Source: Paenibacillus odorifer (lineage in GTDB: Bacteria; Bacillota; Bacilli; Paenibacillales; Paenibacillaceae). From it: a stretch of DNA of 64,000 nucleotides. Under the pieces are notes generated by a model. The model searched no databases. It was not told the origin of the DNA and saw only the letters and a list, made by a program, of their open reading frames with translations. Made by a program: the position numbers and the translations under genes. How positions within the stretch are numbered: the first letter of the stretch is position 1; every line of letters starts with the position of its first letter. Where the stretch lies: assembly GCF_000758725.1 (NCBI RefSeq), contig NZ_CP009428.1, positions 310,001 through 374,000 on the forward strand, in the 5' to 3' direction. Of the stretch, positions 27,499 through 34,719 are shown piece by piece.

Positions 27499-28374
27499 AT
27501 GACTGAAATGAACAATAAACTTATTGTGGTAGTGTTGGACGGACTTAGATATGAGGCCGCACGTGAATATATGGGGTATATGGAGCATCTGGTGGAGCAG
27601 GGGAAAATATCATGTCACCGAGTGAAATCGGAATTACCCAGTCTGTCACGCCCGCTTTATGAAGTGCTCTTGACGGGTACACCCGTGTCCAAAAATGGAA
27701 TTACGGCTAACCATATTGTGAGACCAAGCCATGAAGAGAGCGTATTCCATCTGGCAGTGGGCGCTAATTTGCGCACAGCTGCTGTCGCCTATCATTGGGT
27801 CAGTGAGCTTTATAATTCGGCCCCTTTTGATCCGCTTGCTGATCGCCATCAGCACAATGTGATGAAGCCCATTCAGCATGGCAGTTTTTATTTCGAGGAT
27901 CACTATCCCGACAGTCATGTGTTTGCCGACGCTGTGTATTTACGGAGTGCCTATGATCCGCATTTCCTATACATTCACTCCATGAATATAGATGACGCCG
28001 GGCATCGTTATGGCGGAGAGAGCAAGGAATATGAGTTTTCAGTGCGTAATGCTGACGGTCTGTTGGCCACTGTTTTGCCCATTTGGATGGAACAGGGCTA
28101 TAAGATTATGATTACGGCAGATCATGGAATGAACGCAAATGGGTACCACGGCGGGATAACCCCTTCCGAGCGAGATGTGCCATTATATACGTTTGGGGTA
28201 GATGTATTATCTTCGGAAAAAGAGGAAGAAGTACTGCCACAGCTGCGACTGGCTCCTTTAATGTGCCACTGTTTGGGGCTGGCCCCTTCGGCAGCAATGA
28301 GTAAGGAGGGCTTGCCTCCACTTGTGCAGAAGCAATCCCATGACAAAGTGGAAGAACCTTTGCCGTTGGTATGA
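27499..28374 (+). CDS. Alkaline-phosphatase-superfamily hydrolase (phosphodiesterase/phosphonoacetate-hydrolase-like)
   Basis: 291 residues, cytosolic. Metal-site motifs of the superfamily occur in order: VVVLDGLRYE (first Asp), a Ser/Thr nucleophile region (ELPSLSRP), NIDDAGHRYG (Asp and His) and TADHGMNANGYHGG (Asp-His and distal His). This pattern is shared by nucleotide pyrophosphatases, phosphonoacetate hydrolases and related enzymes. It lies in an ABC importer operon, so the likely role is to hydrolyse the imported compound. Which ester or phosphonate cannot be decided from sequence. Confidence 0.85.
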   Translation: MTEMNNKLIVVVLDGLRYEAAREYMGYMEHLVEQGKISCHRVKSELPSLSRPLYEVLLTGTPVSKNGITANHIVRPSHEESVFHLAVGANLRTAAVAYHWVSELYNSAPFDPLADRHQHNVMKPIQHGSFYFEDHYPDSHVFADAVYLRSAYDPHFLYIHSMNIDDAGHRYGGESKEYEFSVRNADGLLATVLPIWMEQGYKIMITADHGMNANGYHGGITPSERDVPLYTFGVDVLSSEKEEEVLPQLRLAPLMCHCLGLAPSAAMSKEGLPPLVQKQSHDKVEEPLPLV

Positions 28375-28431
28375 AATAAAATAATTAGCACGAGAAAAAT
28401 CATATATTTCAACCAATTAGGAGGTTGTCTA

Positions 28432-28749
28432 TTGAGCGCTTCTAAAGCTATGAAATGGATTACGGGTTCCTGTGAAATTATTTTGGCAATTCCAATCCTG
28501 GGTGCTGCTATTGTTATTGGCACGGGGTATTCCGTTCTGGGGTTGATGTTTATTCTACATGTGATTACATTGATTTTATCTTCAAGAGACCGTGAGTCTA
28601 TCTACGGTTCAGTGCTAGGAATTATAACTTCTTTATTGGCATGGATTCCTTTTGTGGGCTGGTTCTTGCACTTAATTACTGGGATTCTGTTGATGGTGAG
28701 TGGAGGACAGAAGTCCCGTTATCCTTCGAACCATATCTATCCACAGTGA
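28432..28749 (+). CDS. Small integral membrane protein
   Basis: 105 residues with three or four hydrophobic helices (IILAIPILGAAIVIG, VLGLMFILHVITLIL, IITSLLAWIPFVGWF, LITGILLMV). TTG start seven bases after AGGAGG. It resembles small Bacillales membrane proteins of unknown role. It is separated from the hydrolase by 57 bases and ends before a strong hairpin. Confidence 0.75.
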   Translation: MSASKAMKWITGSCEIILAIPILGAAIVIGTGYSVLGLMFILHVITLILSSRDRESIYGSVLGIITSLLAWIPFVGWFLHLITGILLMVSGGQKSRYPSNHIYPQ

Positions 28750-28763
28750 TGTAAAATGACTTC

Positions 28764-28804
28764 AATACAGCCCAATTCGGACGTTTGTCCGGTTGGGCTG
28801 TATT
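28764..28804 (+). terminator. Strong hairpin, probable terminator
   Basis: AATACAGCCCAA pairs with TTGGGCTGTATT, with an inner GGAC/GTCC hairpin. The T-run is poor. Confidence 0.7.
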
Positions 28805-28859
28805 CATGTTATAATGAGGGCACATTTTAGCAGTAAGCACAGAGAGGAGGCGCATCCAT

Positions 28860-29096
28860 ATGGAAATAACCGCACAAGAAGTAGCAGAATGGATGGTGAA
28901 GGAGATTCGTTTTACGGGTACCTTGCATCAGACGGCGGCGATTGAATATGTGAAAGAGAATTTTGGAGAACAATTTGTATTTGTGAATGAGAACGGCAAT
29001 GCCTCACTCTCCAAAGAAGTGAAGAAAGCTTTCCGGAAACTCCATGGCGGGAGAATTGCTTGGGATCGAGACGGGTTCTTGTGGGCTTGGACCTAA
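28860..29096 (+). CDS. Small conserved protein (DUF6953-like)
   Basis: 78 residues, soluble. Pattern: MEITAQEVAEWMVKEI, then a helix with AIEYVKENFGEQFVFVNENG and SKEVKKAFRKLHGGRIAWD ending in aromatic FLWAWT. This agrees with my memory of a small Bacillales family of unknown function with an integrated host-like helix arrangement. AGGAGG lies nine bases upstream. Single-gene unit with its own terminator. Confidence 0.75.
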   Translation: MEITAQEVAEWMVKEIRFTGTLHQTAAIEYVKENFGEQFVFVNENGNASLSKEVKKAFRKLHGGRIAWDRDGFLWAWT

Positions 29097-29151
29097 GTTT
29101 GGCGCTTACAAAACATGTACAAACTGTTCAACTTATATAATTAGTTAAAAA

Positions 29152-29186
29152 ACGGACCATGCATGTACTGCAATGGCCCGTCTTTT
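29152..29186. terminator. Terminator between convergent genes
   Basis: ACGGACCAT pairs with ATGGCCCGT (one mismatch), preceded by six A and followed by five T residues, so it can work on both strands. Confidence 0.8.
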
Positions 29187-29200
29187 TGCATTCTTTTTAG

Positions 29201-30280
29201 TTAGATATATTCTGTCATTCCCTGTTCCTTTAGAAGCTCCACGATATCTTTGACTGACTGCGCTTTATCCTTGGGACAGATTAACAGTGCATCCCCAGTA
29301 TCCGCAATGATGAACCCGTCTACACCAATGGTCGTGATAAGTCTGCCATTTCCATAAATGATTGAGTTATGGGTATCTATTCCCACATGATTTGCTTTTA
29401 TAATGTTGCCTGCATCATCCGGAGGGAAGATTGAACCCAGTGCATCCCAGCTACCGATATCATTCCAGCCAAATTGTCCGGAAAGCACGACAACTTCATC
29501 AGAGCGTTCTAAAATGCCGTAATCAATCGAAATATTCTGAAGCGTTGGGTAGATGGCATTAATAACTTCCTCTTCCTGATCTGTACCCAAACAATCACTG
29601 ATGGGCAGCATGGTTTTGTAGAGTCGAGGTAGATAACGTTTGAAATTATCAATAATGACAGAGGTCTGCCAAATAAAAATCCCACTATTCCATAGATAAT
29701 TACCGGATGCCAGATAACTCTGTGCATTCTGAAAGTTTGGTTTCTCTACAAATTCATCTACATCATATACAGCCACTGGGCTTGTCGCAATCGGCGTCTT
29801 ATCAAAGGCAATATAGCCGTAGCCAGTAGATGGGAAAGTAGGCTTGATTCCGATGGTTACTATTTTGTCTGACTCCATGGCAACAGTACAGGCTTCGTCT
29901 AGTGTAAGACGGAATTGTTCCTCATCCGTTATATAGTGATCGGAAGGAAGGACGACCATTAAAGAATTGCCATGAGACTTCTCTATAGATAATGCTGCAA
30001 AAAGAATGCTAGCGGCTGTATTTCGCGCCACAGGTTCAATTAGAATATTAGCTTTGAGAACGCTGCTGTGCATAATACTCTCCAACAATACTGCTTGGGT
30101 ACGATTAGTAACGATAACTGTATTCTCCTGAGGAATAATCCCTTTGAAGCGTTCAATCGTATCGTTTAACATAATGTCGTTGCCACTAATGTTCAGCAGC
30201 TGCTTTGGGATTTCTTGTCTGGACAGGGGCCAAAACCGTGTTCCGCCCCCGCCGGCTAGGATCGTAGCATATTTATTCAT
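29201..30280 (-). CDS. manC: Mannose-1-phosphate guanylyltransferase (GDP-mannose pyrophosphorylase)
   Basis: 359 residues. The nucleotide-binding loop ILAGGGGTRFWPLSR with downstream PKQLL is the full pyrophosphorylase signature, and DEFVEKPNF is the sugar-phosphate-binding motif. LWNSGIFIW and the Trp-Asn-Asp-Ile-Gly motif FGWNDIGSWDAL follow. It lacks the C-terminal isomerase cupin, so it is the short, monofunctional type. It would make GDP-mannose from mannose-1-phosphate and GTP. Its start overlaps the end of the upstream gene by eight bases, tying it to the alpha/alpha-barrel protein and the GT4. Confidence 0.93.
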   Translation of the reverse strand: MNKYATILAGGGGTRFWPLSRQEIPKQLLNISGNDIMLNDTIERFKGIIPQENTVIVTNRTQAVLLESIMHSSVLKANILIEPVARNTAASILFAALSIEKSHGNSLMVVLPSDHYITDEEQFRLTLDEACTVAMESDKIVTIGIKPTFPSTGYGYIAFDKTPIATSPVAVYDVDEFVEKPNFQNAQSYLASGNYLWNSGIFIWQTSVIIDNFKRYLPRLYKTMLPISDCLGTDQEEEVINAIYPTLQNISIDYGILERSDEVVVLSGQFGWNDIGSWDALGSIFPPDDAGNIIKANHVGIDTHNSIIYGNGRLITTIGVDGFIIADTGDALLICPKDKAQSVKDIVELLKEQGMTEYI

Positions 30281-31379
30281 GATGCATCACCAACCGGGCA
30301 ATTGTGAAGGATATAATGCTCTCCGAGCCTTGGTTCAGGTTGAGCCCCGCGGCATGGATGCCGTCATAACAAGCACCAGTCTGCGGATCGATCAGAGGGA
30401 TTCCCAAGGAATTATGCCCTAGATACCAGTTGTAGCATAATTCTGCTTGCGTAAGATAGGCGGGGTCCTCAAGAACAACAGCTGCTTCCCGGCAGGCCAG
30501 CAGCATCTCGCAGGCTTCAATGGGCTGTTCATCATAGGGTGCAGCCAGCCCATCACGCAGCAGCCAGCCATGGCTGCCGATCGGTTTATAGTAGCCTTTG
30601 CTGGAGAAGGTGGTTGAAGCTAGGAAATCCAGGCTTTCCTTGGCGGTCTCCCGCAGGTTTTTATTCCCGGAGATTAGGTAGGCCCGAAGCAGAGCCCAGG
30701 GCAGCATGGAATTGCCATAAGTGATGCTGTCCTCGAACCAATTCCAGCCGTGCCCCTTATAGCGGGTATATTGATTATGCAGCCGAACCGCAATATTTTC
30801 GATCAGACTCTCAATGGTTGCCCTTGGCAGAAAGGCGGCTTCTTCGGTCGTGTTTTCAGTATGCGGGTATGGAAAAGCATAACCTAATGGGCCGGGTGCT
30901 TCGGTAAGATAACTTAAGCCGATGATGGCATAGGCTCCGGCCCGAGGTGAGCCCAAGGCTTCCAGATGCGGCAGTGCCTGATTGATCAAATACCGGCAGG
31001 TATTCATCAGGTTGTCAGGCAGGGAAGCTGCATGCGACAAGGCGAACCCTAGTGCCCACAAGGTACGTCCCTGGCAATCTTCAGAACCTTTATCCTCTAT
31101 AAAGGAGCGGTTATAATCCATGAAATTGCGAAAATTGCCGTCCGCTGTCTGGGAATGATAGATAAAAGAGATATACGTATGAATGAGATCGAGTGCCACG
31201 GCATCCCGGGAATTCTCGTACATTAAGACCGCAGCAATCAGGGCGCGGGCATTATCATCGGTAGTGTAGCCCTTTGAACGGTCCGGAACCCCAAACTTGG
31301 TATGCTGAAAGATTCCTGTATCGTCCGTGATTCTGCGCATATAGCCTGGTTTAGACTGTACTGTGGTGGAGGTTTCCAT
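30273..31379 (-). CDS. Alpha/alpha-barrel carbohydrate-active protein of uncertain activity
   Basis: 368 residues, soluble. Repeating helical pairs carry conserved aromatic and acidic patches: RSKGYTTDDNARALIAA, FRNFMDYNRSF, CQGRTLWALGFALSHA, GWNWFEDSITYGNSMLPWAL and YDEQPIEACEMLLA. This layout is that of six-hairpin glycosidase-like proteins often annotated loosely as glycosyltransferases and found beside GT4 enzymes. The DD and QP(I)E acids could be catalytic. It is encoded between the GT4 and manC with overlaps on both sides. The substrate is probably a mannose-containing glycan, by context. Confidence 0.75.
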   Translation of the reverse strand: METSTTVQSKPGYMRRITDDTGIFQHTKFGVPDRSKGYTTDDNARALIAAVLMYENSRDAVALDLIHTYISFIYHSQTADGNFRNFMDYNRSFIEDKGSEDCQGRTLWALGFALSHAASLPDNLMNTCRYLINQALPHLEALGSPRAGAYAIIGLSYLTEAPGPLGYAFPYPHTENTTEEAAFLPRATIESLIENIAVRLHNQYTRYKGHGWNWFEDSITYGNSMLPWALLRAYLISGNKNLRETAKESLDFLASTTFSSKGYYKPIGSHGWLLRDGLAAPYDEQPIEACEMLLACREAAVVLEDPAYLTQAELCYNWYLGHNSLGIPLIDPQTGACYDGIHAAGLNLNQGSESIISFTIARLVMHHE

Positions 31380-32560
31380 TAAATCACGCTCCGATCAGCT
31401 GACGCCGAGCTCTGGATATGGCTGTGGAACAAGGCGGCATAGATTTTGGCGATTTCGTTCCAGCGCATAGTGAGCCCGAGCTTCAACGTGCGGTCTTCCA
31501 TCGTTTGCACCAGAGCAGGGCTGTTCAGCAAGCGCAAAATGCAGGCTTCCAAGGAAGCAGAATCATGAAAATCAGCCAGTAGACCGCGGCCTTCTGCCAG
31601 CATTTCCTGGGCGTAGCGGTAAGGGGTCGACACGATGACCCGGCCATAACCGACTCCGTAGGCCAGGGTGCCGCTGACGGCCTGATCCTTACCCAGATAA
31701 GGAGTCACATAGATATCTGACATGACCAAGGACTCTATTACTTCTTCTTGGGTCAGCAACTTATCGACGAATTGGACATTGTCCTGCAAGTCAAACATTT
31801 CTACGAGGTCCGTCAGTTTCTGGCGGTAAACTTCCCCGGATTCCAGCTTGACGACCGGATGGGTCTTGCCCCAGACAATGTAAAGTGCTTCGGGATGGCG
31901 CTTGACCACGCCGCGCATGGCTTCGATGCTGTATTCAATCCCTTTGCCGGGACTGAGGAAGCCGAAGGTGGAGAGGATCTTGCGGTCTGGATAACCGTAT
32001 TGTGCTTTAAGGCTGGTGCGTGAGGCTGTGCTAACTTGAGGGACACCGTGATGGATGAATGTGATTTTGGAAACTGGGATCTCATAAATAGTAGATAAAT
32101 CGGTAAGGGTTGATTCTGCCATCGTCACGACCTGCACGCTACGCTCGGCCAGACATCGGATGATCTGATGCTGCTTAGGGGAGGGCTTGGTCAACACTGT
32201 GTGAAAAACAACAACATACGGAATGTTCAAACGTTCGACAAAGGGGAGCAGGTATTCACCGCTTTCTCCGCCGTAGATGCCAAATTCATGTTGGATGACC
32301 AACAAATCGGTATCAGAATTGTTGAGGAAATCGGCCGTATCTATATAATCTGCGTAATTATGCTGGTCGATCTGCCGTATTACCTGCTGATCGTAAGCGT
32401 AGGTTTCATTGTTGTTTATGGCAATAATCCGGGGCGGGTTAAAGCCGGGAAGGTGGATAAGTTCATCTAGCAGATCCTGTGTGAACGTGGCGATACCGCA
32501 CTCTCGCGGCAGACTGGTTCCCAGGAACACGATGTTGTGATTACGGACTGTATTTTTCAT
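31379..32560 (-). CDS. Glycosyltransferase family 4
   Basis: 393 residues, GT-B fold. N-terminal FLGTSLPRECGIATFTQ, a mid-domain linker, and the C-terminal nucleotide-sugar domain with FGFLSPGKGIEYSIEAM, YIVWGKTHP and the VSGTLAYGVGYGRVIVSTPY acceptor/donor loop. GGGAGG lies eight bases before the ATG. First gene of the minus-strand cluster with the alpha/alpha-barrel protein and manC. GDP-mannose as donor is the simplest reading of the context. Confidence 0.85.
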   Translation of the reverse strand: MKNTVRNHNIVFLGTSLPRECGIATFTQDLLDELIHLPGFNPPRIIAINNNETYAYDQQVIRQIDQHNYADYIDTADFLNNSDTDLLVIQHEFGIYGGESGEYLLPFVERLNIPYVVVFHTVLTKPSPKQHQIIRCLAERSVQVVTMAESTLTDLSTIYEIPVSKITFIHHGVPQVSTASRTSLKAQYGYPDRKILSTFGFLSPGKGIEYSIEAMRGVVKRHPEALYIVWGKTHPVVKLESGEVYRQKLTDLVEMFDLQDNVQFVDKLLTQEEVIESLVMSDIYVTPYLGKDQAVSGTLAYGVGYGRVIVSTPYRYAQEMLAEGRGLLADFHDSASLEACILRLLNSPALVQTMEDRTLKLGLTMRWNEIAKIYAALFHSHIQSSASADRSVI

Positions 32561-32718
32561 TCAAAGAGCCTCCCTAATGGTCTTGCGATTGGTCTGGATA
32601 CAAAAAAAGAAAATAAAGAAGACTCTATTTTCTGAATAGGGAAAGGTATTTGGTTTTCTAAAATTAGAAATGTTGCAAATTATTTCCTAATCCAACTGTA
32701 ACATGACCGTTTTATCTT

Positions 32719-32758
32719 GTCAATTCGATTGACGCCTTGGGGTTAGTACGGATATATT
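32719..32758 (+). promoter_or_regulatory. Promoter with overlapping inverted repeat upstream of the XRE regulator
   Basis: TTGACG (32729-32734), an 18-base spacer and TATATT (32753-32758). GTCAATTCGATTGAC (32719-32733) is a perfect 6-bp inverted repeat with a three-base centre that covers the -35 element, so it is a likely operator. It faces the minus-strand glycan genes. Confidence 0.7.
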
Positions 32759-32776
32759 ATTGGAGGAGGTGTATGA

Positions 32777-33073
32777 ATGCCAGTCATACGCAGTAAACTG
32801 AGTGAGGTCATGGAGAGGCATGATCCGAAATTATCGATCCGCAAGCTTGCTAAAGAGATCAATTACCATTTTGATTCGGTACGCCGAATGTATAAGAATG
32901 AGATGGTGCAGTATCCAAGGGATCTGTTGCTAAAATTATGTGTATACTTTAATGTCCAGCCCGGCGAGCTGATTGCCATGGATGCGGAAGACAACGATTG
33001 GGTGATCGATCGTTCAAATGATTATGAGGAGGACGGCGATGACAAGGAACCCGGCACAGACAGCCACCTGTAA
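32777..33073 (+). CDS. XRE/Cro-type helix-turn-helix regulator
   Basis: 98 residues. The helix-turn-helix reads LSIRKLAKEINYHFDSVRRM followed by PRDLLLKLCVYFNVQPGELI, the Cro/CI domain pattern, with an acidic C-terminal tail (SNDYEEDGDDKE). GGAGGAGGT lies six bases before the ATG. Its last 35 bases overlap the start of the DUF1861-like gene, so the two are co-expressed. It may bind the inverted repeat over its own -35 and influence the divergent glycan genes. Confidence 0.85.
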   Translation: MPVIRSKLSEVMERHDPKLSIRKLAKEINYHFDSVRRMYKNEMVQYPRDLLLKLCVYFNVQPGELIAMDAEDNDWVIDRSNDYEEDGDDKEPGTDSHL

Positions 33074-33983
33074 GCAGCTTCTGGATACATATCATGCCGG
33101 ACGCGGTACAACCACTGTAAATAAATTGACGTTCACCGGTGTTGGGCACCGGGATGTCTATAATATAACCGCCCCGTTTATGTATAACGGGGAAGAGGTA
33201 CTAATGGGAAGAGTTGAGGAACGGGACAGTGAGTTCTCTCAAGTCTTCTTTTTTACATGCCATGATGGGGTTTGGAGACCTCGTGCGCATACGCATACGT
33301 ACAATTTACAGGACCCGTGCTGGACCCGGATCAGGGGGGAACTTATTGTGGGCGGGGTGGAAGTGATTACGGCAGCGGATGATCCGCATCGGATTATCTC
33401 CTGGGTGACCCAGTTCTACCGGGGTTATCACATCGATTCTTTGACCCACTTTTCTTCAGGCCCCGGCACGATGAAGGATATCCGGCTTATCGAGCTTGAT
33501 AATGGCAGTGTAGGCGTATTTACCCGGCCGCAGGGCGAACGGGGTGGGCGAGGGCAGATTGGGTTCACAGTGATTCCTTCGCTGGACGAACTGAATGAGC
33601 AGACCTTCATTGATGCCGAGGTGCTACAGGATCAATTCGTGCCCGAAGAGTGGGGTGGAGCCAATGAAGCTCATCTGCTGCGGGGTGGGAAGGTGGGCGT
33701 GTTGGGCCACATTGCTTGCTTCGATAGCGCCGGAAACAAACACTATTATGCCATGGCTTTTTCGCTGAATCCTGAGACTTATAAGGCAACTCCGGTCAAA
33801 ATAATAGCAGTCCGCAGTGATTTTCCGGCGGGCCCGGGCAAGCGCAAAGAACTGGAGGATGTCATCTTCAGCGGTGGCTTGAAACGTCTTGGAGGAGGCC
33901 GGGCGGTATTGTCTGTAGGGGTGAGTGACGCAGAAGCGTATCAGATTGAGATCGCGGACCCGTTTGACGAATATGAATCCTAG
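33039..33983 (+). CDS. DUF1861-like five-bladed propeller protein (GH130-related fold)
   Basis: About 314 residues, no signal peptide. Features: VYNITAPFMYNGEEVLMGRVE, WTRIRGELIVGGVEV, FSSGPGTMKDIRLIEL, and the repeated 'GGANEAHLL' and 'GHIACFD' blades. This agrees with the DUF1861 family, whose fold belongs with GH43/GH130 propellers acting on or binding mannosides. ATG 33039 is best (AGGAGG six bases before). It sits opposite the GDP-mannose cluster, so a role in mannoside phosphorolysis or hydrolysis is plausible. Catalytic residues cannot be assigned by eye. Confidence 0.7.
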   Translation: MTRNPAQTATCKQLLDTYHAGRGTTTVNKLTFTGVGHRDVYNITAPFMYNGEEVLMGRVEERDSEFSQVFFFTCHDGVWRPRAHTHTYNLQDPCWTRIRGELIVGGVEVITAADDPHRIISWVTQFYRGYHIDSLTHFSSGPGTMKDIRLIELDNGSVGVFTRPQGERGGRGQIGFTVIPSLDELNEQTFIDAEVLQDQFVPEEWGGANEAHLLRGGKVGVLGHIACFDSAGNKHYYAMAFSLNPETYKATPVKIIAVRSDFPAGPGKRKELEDVIFSGGLKRLGGGRAVLSVGVSDAEAYQIEIADPFDEYES

Positions 33984-33999
33984 CGTTCTTTCAGTTGGT

Positions 34000-34028
34000 T
34001 TGACTAGATTATATGGTCATGTTACACT
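34000..34028 (+). promoter_or_regulatory. Sigma-A promoter of the L25/Ctc gene
   Basis: TTGACT (34000-34005) and TACACT (34023-34028) with a 17-base spacer. Confidence 0.65.
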
Positions 34029-34070
34029 TAGTGTGACAAGAATTTATGGTCAAAGAGAGCGGGAAACCCA

Positions 34071-34655
34071 ATGAATAAGTTTATTCAATTCAACACACGT
34101 AAGACTGACACCAAGTCCAACATCAATCAGGCGCGTAAGCAAGGACGTATTCCGGCTGTATTATATGGTATTGGTAAAGAGACTCTGACGTTGGAAGTGA
34201 ATGAAAAAGAACTTCTGGACATTCTCAAAAAGAATCCGCGCGCAATTCTGCAAGGTAAGGTATCGGAAGATCTAGAGGTTCCGGTCGTGGTTCAGAACAT
34301 TCAGAAGGATACCCTGTCCGGCAAAATTCTGCATATTGATTTTCAACATGTAAATATGAAAAAGAGCATGGACAGCAAGGTGACTATTCATTTTGCAGGT
34401 GAAGCCGTAGGTATTAAAGCAGGCGGTACGCTTCAGGTTGAAATTTATGAAGTGGAAGTTCGCTGTATGCCTGAAGATCTTCCTACCTCCATGGAAGTGG
34501 ATATTAGCGGATTGGATATTGGCGACCAATTGCTTGTCTCTGACCTGATCTTTAAGGACGGGATTGAAGTGTTGACCGAACCGTCAACCGTAATGATCCA
34601 GATCAAGACCGTGCATGAAGAAGAGGAAGAAGAAGCGGTAGTAACTCCAGCCTAA
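34071..34655 (+). CDS. rplY: 50S ribosomal protein L25 / general stress protein Ctc
   Basis: 194 residues, the long Ctc form. The N-terminal 5S-rRNA-binding domain shows the family start (ARKQGRIPAVLYGIGKE) and HIDFQHVNMKKSM; the C-terminal TL5-like domain ends with an acidic stretch (EEEEEEAVV). It binds 5S rRNA in the large ribosomal subunit and in Bacillus is induced by stress. Here a sigma-A-like promoter is visible, and no sigma-B consensus stands out. Single-gene unit with a strong terminator. Confidence 0.93.
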   Translation: MNKFIQFNTRKTDTKSNINQARKQGRIPAVLYGIGKETLTLEVNEKELLDILKKNPRAILQGKVSEDLEVPVVVQNIQKDTLSGKILHIDFQHVNMKKSMDSKVTIHFAGEAVGIKAGGTLQVEIYEVEVRCMPEDLPTSMEVDISGLDIGDQLLVSDLIFKDGIEVLTEPSTVMIQIKTVHEEEEEEAVVTPA

Positions 34656-34674
34656 ACCTATATTTTTATTAAAA

Positions 34675-34711
34675 AAGCAAGTTTCCAGGGAAGAGGAAAC
34701 TTGCTTTTTTT
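34675..34711. terminator. Bidirectional terminator
   Basis: AAGCAAGTTTCC / GGAAACTTGCTT perfect 12-bp stem with A-run before and T-run after, between convergent genes. Confidence 0.92.
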
Positions 34712-34719
34712 GCGTTGAA

